In this document: piece after piece, positions 33,998 to 45,636 of the stretch
Numbering within the stretch: position 1 is the stretch's first letter
Layout: each line of letters begins with the position of its first letter
Source: Ptychodera flava
Taxonomy: Eukaryota > Hemichordata > Enteropneusta > Ptychoderidae
Assembly (NCBI RefSeq): GCF_041260155.1
Contig: NC_091935.1
Span: 3,700,001 to 3,764,000, forward strand
Length of the DNA stretch: 64,000 nucleotides
Direction: 5' to 3'
Translations under genes and position numbers: made by a program
Notes under the pieces: generated by a model
The model's input: the letters and a program-made list of their open reading frames with translations, nothing else
Databases searched by the model: none
What the model was told of the DNA's origin: nothing

Positions 33998-35757
33998 TCA
34001 CTCCTTTTCAATCAGAACAATCAATTTCTGGACTGGTCTCTCAAGTATAGCGAGTTTGTGCTTTCGTCTTCCCTTCTTGTCAAGTTTTTTCGTGCCAACT
34101 TGAATCTTAGCCCTTCTTGCTAGACTGTCATTGCCTTCGATTGTCTCAACCACTACACCTATTGGCCAATCCATATGATGAAACTGGTCATCCACAATTA
34201 AGACGATGTCTCCCACCATGACATTTCGCCTGGGCACATTCCATTTCTGTTGTTTTATGAGGGTAGTCAGATACTCATTCCTCCATCTGCCCCAGAACTG
34301 TTCGGCAAGATGCTGCACTCTCCTCCAGCGTTTCCTGATGTACAGGTCTTCCTTTACAAATTTACCAGGAGGGGGTAGAGCTGATGAGGATTTCATCGTG
34401 AGTAAATGATTTGGCGTTAATGGCTCAGGACTCATGGGATCATTGAGAGTCTCTGCTGTCAGTGGACAGCTATTCACAATGGCCATAACTTCATAGAGAA
34501 ACGTGCGTAGGGATGCTGAATCTAGACGACCTGGAGACTGCTGTAAAAGTGAGGACAGGACACTTCTCACTGTCCTGATTTGCCTTTAATCCCATACACC
34601 ATCTGTGTGACTGGCATGTGGGGAATTCATAACAAATTTCACATTGCTGCTCTGCGAGAAATACTTCAATTCTCTCTGCGTCTAACTCTCTAATAGTTTC
34701 TTGGAACTCGTTTTTGGCTCCAAGGAAATTGCTTCCCTGGTCAGACAATAGTTGCTGCACAGGACCAGCGATGAAACATCTGAGGCTTGAGTTTGGTAAA
34801 GGAGACAAGTCCGGTAGTCTACGGTTAAGCCTTTATTAAAAAACCAACGTTTCGACCACACACAGGAGGTCTCTTTCAGGGTAATACTGGAGAGCTGTAA
34901 AACCGATCGCACTATGATGGTGAGAAAAGGCGAATCTCTCTGAGGCTGTTAATAAAGCAATCTGTAGACATATCATCAAGCATTTCGATGTGTATGGCTC
35001 TGGAACACATACATGTAAACAGAAGTCCATACTTGTTGTGATGTTTCCTTCCGTCTTTAACTATAAAGGGACCAAAACAGTCCATACCACAAAATGTGAA
35101 AGGTGGTGATGGCTGTACTCTATCTTCCGGCAGGTCTGCCATCTTCTGCTCTTCTACAGGTCGGCGAAGTCGACGACATGTGACACACTTGTGAATGCAA
35201 GAGGAAACAACCTTGACTCCTCTTACAATCCAATAGCCACTTGCTCTAATACTGTTGAGTGTCATACCTCTTCCTTGATGTTGAACTTTACCATGAAAGT
35301 GCGAAACAATTAACCTTGTGACATGGCTATCTCTCGGTAGAATTGCCAGATGTTTGATGACATCGGGACTCTTTGCATTCTTCAAACTACCTCCGACTCT
35401 CAATACACCGCTGTCATCCAGAAATGGGTTCAAATTGTAGATGCTACTGTTTCTGTTCACCTTGGATTACTTCTTTATCTCTTTGATCTCTTCGGCAAAG
35501 GCTTGACCTTGGATCGACTTGATTATGAATATTTCAGTTTCCTGTCTTTCTTTGGGAGTGGACGGATTGCTACTACCTTTTCTGTTTCTTGCAACTCTTC
35601 TAATGCGTGATAATGCTCCGAAGTGGGATATACAATTCTCTAAATTGAGTGATTCTTGTGTCACGGTACTTGCAAAGGTCATCACATTTTTCACCTCTGG
35701 ATCGCCAACACTCAATTCATAGGCTAGTTCCTTTACCAACTTCAACTCTCTTTCCAA
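33998..35757 (-). pseudogene. BEL integrase and C-terminal region, broken
   Basis: Segments 35467-35757, 34912-35460, 34491-34808 and 33998-34570. They show a zinc module (SHFHGKVQHQGRGMTLNSIR...CIHKCVTCRRLR), a core beginning FCGMDCFGPFIVKDGRKH (first D) and QLLSDQGSNFLGAKNEFQ (second D), then a C-terminal region with PLTAETLNDPMSPEPLTPNH and WGRWRNEYLTTLIKQQKWN plus VGDIVLIVDD, as in DUF5641. Frames change at each segment. About 130 bp of unrelated sequence separates the two aspartate-bearing parts of the core. Confidence 0.88.
34790..34930 (-). mobile_element. Foreign insert in BEL integrase, PLE-end-like
   Basis: The integrase reading is interrupted between FINSLREIR and the GPVQQLLSDQG segment. 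On the minus strand the insert includes ctgaaagagacc, a loop, then ggtcgaaacg (34848-34879) followed by ttggttttttaataaagg. A GACC/GGTC stem followed by GAAAC resembles degraded hammerhead ribozyme ends of Penelope-like elements. Assignment is tentative. Confidence 0.45.
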
Positions 35758-35789
35758 AAGAAAGTCTGGTTTTTTGAACCAATTTGAGT

Positions 35790-36116
35790 TTAGTAACTCT
35801 GTTGCACAGACTCCTTAGACGCGTGGTCTGCTGGATTCATTCTGGTTGGCACATAATGCCACTTACTGTGCTCTGATACTTGTCTGATCCTTTGGATCCT
35901 ATTAGCTACGAGTACATGGAATCTTCTGGCTTCATTTGCGATGTACCTCAGTACTACTTGTGAGTCTGTCCAGAAGTACTCTTCATCAATATTGATGTTT
36001 AACTCCTCTTTAAGTTTACTGCTCATGTTTGCGGACACTACCACTGCAGTCAGCTCTAGACGTGGAATGGTGACTATTTTGATTGGAGCAACTCTTGCCT
36101 TTCCTGCTATGAACAA
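35790..36116 (-). pseudogene. BEL RNase H segment
   Basis: FIAGKARVAPIKIVTIPRLE, then LTAVVVSANMSSKLKEEL, EEYFWTDSQVVLRYIANE and WHYVPTRMNPADHAS are conserved BEL/Pao RNase H motifs (TIPRLEL, TDSxxVLxYI, NPADxxS). A stop ends the frame before the integrase. Confidence 0.88.
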
Positions 36117-36356
36117 ACAGTGTACTTGATTCTGACCAACGAGTCTTAGGTATGAGCACTGTCCATAGCCACTGGTACTGGCGTCTGAAAAGTCATGTAG
36201 TTAGGTGGTCAGGACTGGTCCGAAATCTGGTGGTATGTAGCTCCTTGGTATTTGAATTTCCTTCAAATTCTCAAATTCAGCTTTCCACTTACCCCATAGT
36301 GGGTGTAGGTTGTCGGGTAGAGGGTCATCCCAGCTAATGTTCTTCTGACAGATTTC

Positions 36357-38332
36357 TTATAGAACTCTTTGGCCAATTAGCACAAATGGAGCAAGGAATC
36401 CGAGTGGATCATAAATGGAGACTACTGTAGACAGGATACCACGCCATGTTGCAGGTTTATCTTTATTGGCCTGTATGTTGAATTTAAACGTATCTGTCTC
36501 TATGCACCACTGGATCCCAAGTACTCTCTCTATTGGTAGACTATCATGACTCGAGTCCACGTCTTTTATTCCACTGGCTCTTTCATCGATGGGAATTGAG
36601 TCCATTACTTCTTGGCTGTTCGAGATAAACTTGTGATGTAATCCTCCCTTCGCACACACTGTTTGTGCCTCTTTTACGACTTTGATTGCTTCATCTGTTG
36701 ATTCTTTACTGGTAAGACCATCGTCGACGTAGAAGTCTTCTTGTAAGAAGCTTGCTGCTGAGGGAAACTCTGTCTTGTCCTCGTTAACTGGATGTTTCAT
36801 ACCATAATTTGCACATCCAGGAGACGATGCTGCTCCAAAAGATGTACTTTCCTGCGATATTCTTGGGGTTCAGTGTTGATGTCACCGTTCTCCCACCGTA
36901 AAAACCTTAGGTAATTGCGATCTTCATCCTGTACAAGGAATTGATGAAACATCCTCTCTTTGTCGCAGGTGACTGCAATAGGATATTTCCTGAACCTACA
37001 CAGTACACCAATCAGATTGTTTATCAAGTCTGGTCCTGTGAGTAGATGATCATTCAAGGAAGTCCCTCCATGGCGTGCTGAACAATCAAACACTACTCTT
37101 ATCTTCTCAGGTTTGTGAGGGTGGTACACCCCATGGTGCGGTATGTACCAGACTTGTCCTTTGGCAACTTTGGAGTCTGCTTTCTCAGCATCACCTTTCT
37201 CTAGGACGTCGTTCATAAATTTCTTATAATCTGCATAATACTTTGGATCCTTGATGAACTTCTTCTTCAAATGTTGCAGGCGAATTGCTGCTGCTCTCTT
37301 GTTGTCTGGCAGTAATGGCTTTCCAGACTTAAATGGTAGTGGCATACAGTAATGACCATCTTCTCTCTGTTGTATGCCCGTCTCTAAGATGTTGAGGAAC
37401 TGGATATCCTCCTGTGAAATGGTTTTCTCTCCATGGGCCTTTTCAGTGAAGTCAGCTTCCAATGTGTTGATCACTTGTTTCGGTGACAAGAAAGGAACCT
37501 CCTTTACAGAGACACGGTTGCAGAAATGCGTGCCATTATGAATCGCTGAATCTTCATAGCCTACAATGCTCCATCCCAGGTCATTTTTGACAGCGTACGG
37601 TTCATCACCCTTTCCAATTATAGTCTCTCTTGGCGCCAGTGCTTGTGGGCAGTTGTAGCCAATGAGCAATCCTACTTCACAACTTTGTAATGGGGGAAGC
37701 TCATGGGCTATTCTATGTAGATGAGACCATCTCTTTGCTGTGCTCGAGGGAGGGATGTGAGATCTATCGGTTGGAATGAAGTCTCTGGTACATGATTGTG
37801 GAATGTCTATGCGAGTAGATGAAGACATACCTCTGACAATAAGATTTGAGATCACCTTCAAGTCAATGATGGATGATGCTGAAGACATCGTTGACAGTTT
37901 CAGTCGTACTGGTTGACATTCGCTAGAGACTGATTTCGCAATATCTTCCAGGATGAATGTTGAGTCACTTTGTGTGTCCAACAATGCGTACGTGAGGACT
38001 TCTTTAGAGGGAGACTCTTTGGTAGACACCCACACTGGAACTATCATAGACGTACCCTTGCTATCTCCTAACTCTGCCTTGCATGACACTGCTGATGCTT
38101 CTGAAGTTTCGTTGGGAGGTTTTTGATCCTTGGAGTCATCATGAAGACTTGTTGGGTGTCTTTTCTTGCACTTTTCACATTTTAACTTTTGCCTACACTC
38201 TCTTGAATTATGTCCTCTCTTGAGACAGCTGAAACATACTCTGTTTTCTTGAATATATTTCTTTTTCTCTTCCAGCCATCCTTTCTCAAATTCTAGGCAT
38301 GTGCTGAGTTGATGATCAGACAAAACATGCAC
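36357..38332 (-). pseudogene. BEL gag zinc knuckles, protease and reverse transcriptase
   Basis: Two abutting frames (36797-38332 and 36357-36800). In order: CCHC knuckles CFSCLKRGHNSREC and CEKCKKRHPTSLH; aspartic protease LLDTQSDSTFILEDIAK; the long BEL connector; RT with VFDCSARHGGTSLNDHLLTG and PIAVTCDKERMFHQFLVQDE (palm); then FYVDDGLTSKES (YVDD catalytic box) and LGIQWCIETD. A +1 break lies near 36800 between palm halves. It would make cDNA from the element RNA. Confidence 0.92.
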
Positions 38333-40072
38333 GGTTTTGGTACATACGTCTTTGCGTCAGATGTTTGTTTCACACCAGATGATTCTTTGTTGACTTCTCT
38401 TGCCTCTGTTGTGAGTGTGGTACCTTTGTTTCGGCTGCCTCTTCTTCCCTTATCACTTGATTCTCTCTTTTCTGTGAAGCTTGATTCCTTCATGGCATAC
38501 AATGAGGAAATGGGATTGCAGGCAATACGTGCTTCCTTTGTTACATATTTTACGAAATCGTCAAAGCTTGGATACTCTCCAGAACTCTCCAGCGTTTGTG
38601 TCACTTCACGATTCCAACGTGAAGTAGCTCAATCTGGTAGTTTCATTAACAATCGCTGATTCTCTGCACAGTCGTTCAGAATTTTCAGTCCAGGTACGTG
38701 TGGAATTGCGTCCTTGCAAGCTCTGAGGAAATCTGCAAACTCTTGTAGACCAGCTGAATCTTTGGGGCCAATTTTCTGCCATTTGAAAAGTTTGTCTCTG
38801 AAGGCTTTCTGTACTTTGAAAGTATGGCCATACCTTTCTTCGAGTAAGTTCCATGCAGCTGTGTATGATCCCTCAGAATTATTGTAGAAAAATCCTTCTA
38901 CTGCTTTCTGTGCTTCGCCTCCCACGTACCTCTTCAAATAGTGCATTCTTTCTGCTGCTGTGATACCTTTGCTTTCAATAAGACTCTTGAAGTTGATTTT
39001 CCATTGAATATACTGCAGTGGGTCACCAGTGAATATAGGTGGCTCTGGCATTGGCAATCTGCTGACTGAAGGGCTATTCTGTAAAATGTGAGCTAGGGAG
39101 GAAGTATCCATACTGTGATGTGCAGTATGCTGTGGTGTGCTATCCTTTGAAGGCGGAGCAGAGTTATTATACTTTGTCAAAATGTCCTCCGCATTATCTT
39201 CATCTCTGTGGACATCTTGACATAACTGGTCATACACTCTGAACTTTGCTCTAGCTTTCTCTATGTCTTTCTCTTTCTCCATATGTTCCATCTCGCTCTT
39301 CTTTTTCTCTTGTTGATGACGCAGGAGCTCGATCCCTTTGATGCTATAGTTCGTCCAGCTCTGCTTGTTTAGTATCCCTGACTCTTAGCAGTTCTAACTC
39401 TGCCCTTTGGGCTGCGAGTTCAGCAGCTGCCTCTGCTCGTCTCTCTACTGAAGACAGAGAGAAATGTGATGACATCGATAGCTCTGTGCTGAAGATGGAC
39501 CTGTTGCAATCATGTCGCAGCATGTCATGTAGTTGTCGATCAGTGGTTTCTTCACCGGTATCCTTTTTCTTGTTTATGATCACTTGAAGCAATTGATTTG
39601 TAATAGCTGCACAAGTGTCAGTCTGTCGCAGAATTTCTTATTCTGGGCCAAAAATGTCACGCAGGGCTTCATATGTTTTGATGACTTCATCCCTTTTCAT
39701 GTGCAGTGACGTTTCAAGACTGTCGAGCGTTTCTGGAGTACAATGGCTCTTTAAGGTTGTTCGTACTGATTTAGTAGCTAACTTACAGGCTCCGTAATTT
39801 TTAGTGAAGGCCCTTCTCAGTTGATTCTCTTTCTTCACTCTCTCTGTTTCCTGAAACTCTGCCATTTTCCGACTGAGATTATGAACTCTCTCACTCCTAC
39901 GAGGTTCTTTGCTACTGCTATCAGCTGCTGTGCTGAGCTGTATAATTTCATCTTGAATTTCTTGCATATGTTGCAGAATTCCATCTCTTGCAGCTTCACT
40001 AGTTTCTACTTCCAAAGTGTCTTGGAGTTCCTCTAATTTGTGTTCTAGGTGGGCAATTCTCTCTGTGGGCAA
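38293..40072 (-). pseudogene. BEL gag (DUF1759-like), frameshifted
   Basis: Frames 39638-40072, 39344-39592, 38629-39291 and 38293-38604. The N-terminal part is charged coiled coil (LEHKLEELQDTLEVETSEAA). The central part holds PEPPIFTGDPLQYIQWKINF, YLKRYVGGEAQKAVEGFF and WNLLEERYGHTFKVQKAF, the DUF1759 gag signature. SYDFVKY-like residues continue in the 38293 frame. Frames change at 38605-38630, 39292-39343 and 39593-39637. Confidence 0.88.
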
Positions 40073-40216
40073 TTCTCTCTGTTTCCATGTGGCTTTGAGG
40101 TGATATTACTGCTCTGACGGTTAGCTTGTAATTTCACCTTGCTCTGTACCTCACCTTAGCTCACTTAGGTTGATACTCCTGACTGTGTACATCACCTTGG
40201 AAGGCCGAGATCTTAC

Positions 40217-40949
40217 TGTAACAGCACCAACTAACATTCAACACTTAGGCGTACACAAACTTGACTGATGTGGCATATATATCTGACTCCTTTATTGCTG
40301 TATTACATACACCAACACCGTAAGATCTAGTAAATAAAAACAAATAAACTACTAGTCTAAACACGGTGTGCTCAACGTACAGAATATAACTGATATCTCA
40401 ACTTTCATAGCGCCATTGTTGCAAATGAGCTTAATCGCTGTCCGATCATTGTCCGATAGTGTGCCATGGGCATTGCTACAGTGCATTTGCAGTGATAGTG
40501 AAATTGTCCGTGTACACTGCACTGTGTGAAAATGATTCCGTATATATCTCATCAATAAATGCTCTAAACTACTTTCAAGTGCAATAAACGTCTCTCATAA
40601 ACTCATGCAATACAAACTACGTAAATATATTACCTCGTGGGCCTATTTAGTTGGTACTCTAGGTGAATGTTATCGGCGAACTTGAACTACTGCCTTGATT
40701 CATATGGAATATAGGAAAAAAGATGGCTACCGCTGAATCATGGGAACAACAAATTGGCGGTAAACCACTACTAAACACTAAAAGTTTAATGTACTACTAT
40801 GAAATAGCTTTAGGTCGATATATGTATTTTCAAACTTTTAGAAAATATTAATAAATCTTATGAAAACTTTACGATCTGTAGTATGACCAACAACAACACC
40901 AGAGGGCGCTGTTGACTTCGAAATACTCTGCTGCATCAAGTTCATTACA
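40217..40949 (-). repeat. BEL 5' LTR
   Basis: Partner of 33182-33917. On the + strand it starts TGTAACAGCACCAACTAACA and ends ...caagttcattaca at the CCTAT duplication. Confidence 0.92.
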
Positions 40950-40954
40950 CCTAT

Positions 40955-42412
40955 TACATCAGTTCCTTAAGCCTGAGTACAATAATCCTTTTTGCATATA
41001 ATTATCAAAGTGTTGTCTATTTACCCTGAGTATATCATGTCCCCTACATGCCATCAGTTAAAGTTATAAGCCATGTCTTTAGTATAGTGGAGGTGCCTGT
41101 ATATTAAATATTATATACATTGTACACAGAGCCCTCCCCCTCGTCTTATAACATCATTTCCTTAAGCCTGAGGGCAATATTTCTTTTTTTATATATTATT
41201 ATCAAAGGGCTCCCTACTGACACTAAGAATATCATGATCCCCTTCCTGACATTAGTTAAAGTTATAGGCCCCGTCCTCAGTATGTGGTGGTGGTGGCTGT
41301 ATATTATGCATTATACACAAAGCCTCCCCTCGTCCTATAACATAAGTCCCTTGAGCTTGAGGACAATATTTCATTTTTGCATCTTGCAATCAATATGTTC
41401 TCTGCTGAGAATATCGTGTCCCCCTTCGTGGTATGATTTCAAGTTATAGGCCCTATTTATAGTATGGTTCTGGTGCCTACGTATTATACATTATACGCAA
41501 AGCCACCCTCCCCAGTCCTATAGCATAAGTCCCTTATTTCCGATGACAATAATTTAACTTTACGTGTTTCTATCAAATTTTTCGCTACTCACGCTGAAAA
41601 TATCTTGTCCAATCAATGTGTTCTCTACTGACACTGAGAATATCATGTCCTCCTTCGTGGCATTATTTAAAGTTATTGTACATCATATACAAGACCTCCC
41701 ACCCTTTTTATAAAACATAAGTGCCCTATGCCTGAGGACAATATTTCATTTTTGAATCTTGTTGTCGATGTGTTCAATATTAAATCTTAGAATATCATGC
41801 TCCCTTCGTTGGCATCAGTGATAGTTATAGGGCCCCCAATCTGTATGACGGTAGTATTTGTACAGGTTGCATTGTATGTAAACCCCCTCGGGCTAAAAGA
41901 TACGACTCTTAAGAGTGAAAATAATATTTCATTTTTCAATTTTTATCAAACTTTTTTCTACTTACACTGTGAATATCATGTCCCTCTTCATGACTTCAGT
42001 GATAGTTATTGGTTCTGCCTTAAGCATCATGTGTGAGTGCCTGTATATATTGTATTGTACATAAACCCCGGGTTCAGCAAATAACATAAGTTCCTTAAAT
42101 GTTCGGACAATATTTCATTTTTGCATATCGCTATCAAAGAGTTTTCTTCTATTACTGTCAATATCATATCCCACTTCACTGCATCAGTGATAGTTATTGA
42201 TCATGCATATGGTTCTTTTATATTGCATTGTACATATAAAGCCACCCTCACCTTGTCTACTAACATAAGTCCCTGAAGTGTGAGGATAATATTTCTTTAT
42301 TTTCATATTTATCATAGTCAGGACAATATTTTATTTTCCATAGTTTTACCCAAGTTTTATCTACTTAGAATGTGAATATCATAATCCCATCGTAATCCCC
42401 CTTCCCCCCTTC
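40955..42412 (-). repeat. Satellite block, - orientation (part 2)
   Basis: About eight monomers with landmark ttaagcctgag at roughly 187-bp spacing (about 40970, 41158, 41349, 41530, 41722 and so on). Monomers become more diverged to the right, and the block ends in ccccttcccccc ttcgtttta. That is the reverse of the acgaagggggaaggggg that opens the + block at 19339. Confidence 0.88.
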
Positions 42413-42879
42413 GTTTTAAGCTTTGCCCGCGTATTGGCATAGCTTACAAGCATGAATGTTCCTCATATTTCCACATATTACACAAACACTTTGGGTTTTG
42501 TTTAAATTTCAGCTGTTATTACATATAAGTGACATAACTTTGTTGTAGTCGCGCAACAGACAGACATGTTTAAACTTATTATTGTTATAATCAATCATAT
42601 GAGAGGAGCCACTTGCTTGCACCTGGTTTATGATATTGAATCTTAGTCTGGTGTATCAAGAGCAGAATTAACATAATTTGCCATTTCCTTATTTTTAAAC
42701 AGGCATCCTACATTTTTGGTTCTGAAGAGTGTCTTTGTGGCAAAACTGCAGTTGGAACAATGGTTTACAGTTGTGACTTAAGTATTGCTTGTTGAAAAAT
42801 TTTTTTACTGTGATTCAGTGCAAACTATAGTCAAGGCACATTAGCAGCAAGTTTTAGCAATTTTCAATCTTCATTGTTT

Positions 42880-43190
42880 TGTGTACAAACTGCAGTTTTG
42901 ATAGCTATATAACAGTCTCTTGGAATACCAATATTCTGCTTGACAATGTACTGTGTACATGTTTAACAACCATTGTTATTGTGGACAAATGAATTCTATT
43001 CCAGACTGAAATTAGATTTTTGACAATAACAATGCTATACACATATGAACTGGGTTGATAATGTATGTTGGACATTCATCATGCCATAAGAAGTAGAACA
43101 AGAAACTGCAGTAGGGCCTATATACACACAACAAAACTACTCGGAAATTGCCAATGGCTACAGCTGATGGAGCTATCATCATGCTGGATT
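42880..43190. repeat. Dispersed repeat, copy 1
   Basis: Shares, with gaps, aactgcagttttga, tgacaatgtactgtgtac, cattgttattgt, gacaataacaatgct and gtagaacaagaaactgca with 52385-52690, and some words with 44060-44370. The centre is an inverted attgttattgt/acaataacaat pair. Confidence 0.55.
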
Positions 43191-44059
43191 TATTATTTCT
43201 GTCAGATCCAGTATAACGACGTCCGTGTAACCCTACACTGGAAATCCCTCACAGCCCTGTTACATTCTGAGGGCTGGTTCAGGGATGTGAACATACCTGT
43301 ACCAGCTCTGAGAAGCTACAGAGACAACCAGCTATTAAAATAATATCCCCAGTATAGCATAGTCAGAAAAATAACTAGCACAGCTGCATTTCACATCCAT
43401 GTCCCTAGTATACCAACAGTCCTGTACAGTGGTTTTGCAAATAGTACATGCATCATGGGTTTGAAAAAATGAGCTTGAAAATTTGCTTCCAAATCAACCC
43501 TGTAGAAGCAATGTGTACAGTTCTGTAATAGGGAAATTCCAACACAACTAGTACATGAATGTCTGCATAGGCACAATTGCACTGTGTGTTTACAATAAGG
43601 CTGGTAATGGGAGGTAAGCTTTTATGTGACCAGCTTTTATGTGACCAGGTTAAAAAGGGGCTGAAAATTTCAACAGGGCTAGCTGGTATGTGGATGTGTT
43701 CATCACTGTGCCTCTAATGCTGAACACAGGTCCTGGTAGAGAGAGGTGAACAGCACTACCGGTACATACATATGGTGCTGGGCACGTCACATACCTACAG
43801 CACACATTCTTATGTCAGGGCTGTGTATAAAATTACCCCTGCTACAGTTTTGTCAAGTACAAAGGTGATGCGCATGAGAGCTCGTCAAAGCTGTGCCAGG
43901 ATGTTGTACAAGGAAATGGCCATGCATTTGTCAATTTTTTTCAAGATAAAAAGGCCAATATGTCCATCAATTACACTCCCATTCACATGAATTATATGTC
44001 TACTTGGTTGATTATGGCTTAGTTTTGTTGTTCTGATCTCCATTAGCCACAGCTTTGGG

Positions 44060-44370
44060 GCTTTCTGCCAGCATTTTTGTTCTGCTTATCAACTGCAGTT
44101 TTCAATTCAAGTCATTGAAGCATGATGAAATATCCAATGTTTAGCTTCTCAGTACAATATGTACATGTAACATTGTTATTGTTGAAAATTTCATTTAGGG
44201 CCGGACAATAATTTATTTTTCAATTATAAAAATTATAAAATATACAGGCTGTGTTCACAGACATAATACTTGGCATTTTAGTATGCTGAGAAAAATAGGC
44301 CAAGAAATTGTAGATGATAAACAGTAGTGAAATACTGAAGAAGTAGCCAAAAGTTACAGTTAATGGAGCC
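44060..44370. repeat. Dispersed repeat, copy 2 (diverged)
   Basis: Shares ttctgcttatcaactgcag, acaatatgtacatgt, aacattgttattgttga and agtagccaaaagttacag with the other copies. It is the most diverged of the three. Confidence 0.4.
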
Positions 44371-45636
44371 TCATTTACTTATTTCAAACTACATCATACA
44401 TGTGAAGTATATCATCAATGATGATTGTTGCATAGCCAGAGTGATAAATACTTTCTCAAAGGTCTTTCCAACTTCTTTGCAAGTCTCAAAAGGACATTGC
44501 AATGTGACTCTAATATATCTTGTCTTGTAATATATTAATTTGGTATTCTGGAATTGAAATTCATTATCATGACATTCAAACCATAGTTTTACACATTTAT
44601 TTGCTAGTGCAGTGATGCCGCAAGGCCTATGACATTGACAATAACTTGTAAGAGTTTCTTTTTCATACCAAGAGATTTACCCTGAGCAGTCATGTCAGAT
44701 TATTGGTGCACCAAGAAAGACTTGATCATTGTGTGTGTACCTGCAGTCAAATATGTGTTTAAGAACATGACTGTAATTTAGAATGCTGCCAATGAACATT
44801 CCAATATACTTGTACAAGTTCCCTAAACATACCAGTAGATAGGCCTTGCCCTAATTGTACTAGTAGCTTGGCACTGAGTGTTTTACCACGATCTAATCTT
44901 GTACCTCAAATTTTCAATGTTTACATCTTTTATATTCCAGGATGCTGGAAAACTCACTTTCTGAGGAAGAGATGCAAAGCAGCCCTGTTTAGGTGTGCTC
45001 ATCTATGAAGATATTCTGCAGCATGGAATGTTATTCTAGGTTTGCTTAGTTATCTAGGGTTTCAAACTTTGATTACATTAGATGTATGAAATGAACTTGT
45101 CAATTTTTAGAATACTTTTGGCTTGACAAAGCTGGGATGTTAAGTAAATGTGCTGACAATTATGAGTGGTCTGTAATGTGCAGGGGATTTCCTGGTGAAA
45201 CGGCTAGCAATTTTGCATCAGATGCATGAGGTAAATTTTATAACAACATCAAATTATGTTATGAGTATGATTTTACAAGTTGCATTCATAAGAATGTCAA
45301 TTTTAGTGAGTATACACTTGTAAGTATTAGATTTAATTATGTTGCAACAATTACTGTTTCATTTCTTGTAAATTGCATTTTATGTTAGTCTGAAATTAAT
45401 TTTGATGATTGTTGTTGTTTTTTAATGTAGCTTGCAAGCATGATTTCTAATTTCTTCTGCTGTTGTTTGTATTTCAGATGTTTTACAGTCCTGCTTTGTG
45501 TAGCTCCATCACATAGAGGACCCAATAAGCCATTTCATTGGATAATAATCCTTCCCCATGACTACAAAATATGAAGAAATCCAATTTAAATTTGAAGGAT
45601 GGTAATAGAAATAATTATTCCCCCATTATGGTTCAT

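Larger units (their letters stand above)
33182..40949 (-). mobile_element. BEL/Pao LTR retrotransposon, nearly full length, inactive
   Basis: LTRs at 33182-33917 and 40217-40949 are flanked by CCTAT at 33177-33181 and 40950-40954, a 5-bp duplication as expected for BEL/Pao. The minus-strand order is gag, protease, RT, RNase H, integrase and a C-terminal DUF5641-like region. A purine-rich tract (ggtgggagtg on the minus strand) precedes the 3' LTR. The polyprotein is cut by many stops and frameshifts and by a foreign insert at about 34790-34930. It inserted into the satellite block. Confidence 0.92.

Noticed and set aside
35467..36337. Plus-strand frames over the BEL element (for example 35519-35722)
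   Set aside because: They are antisense shadows of the BEL polyprotein.
19339..42412. CRISPR-like array
   Set aside because: The monomer is about 188 bp, diverges throughout and has no constant-repeat/variable-spacer pattern. It is a eukaryotic satellite.
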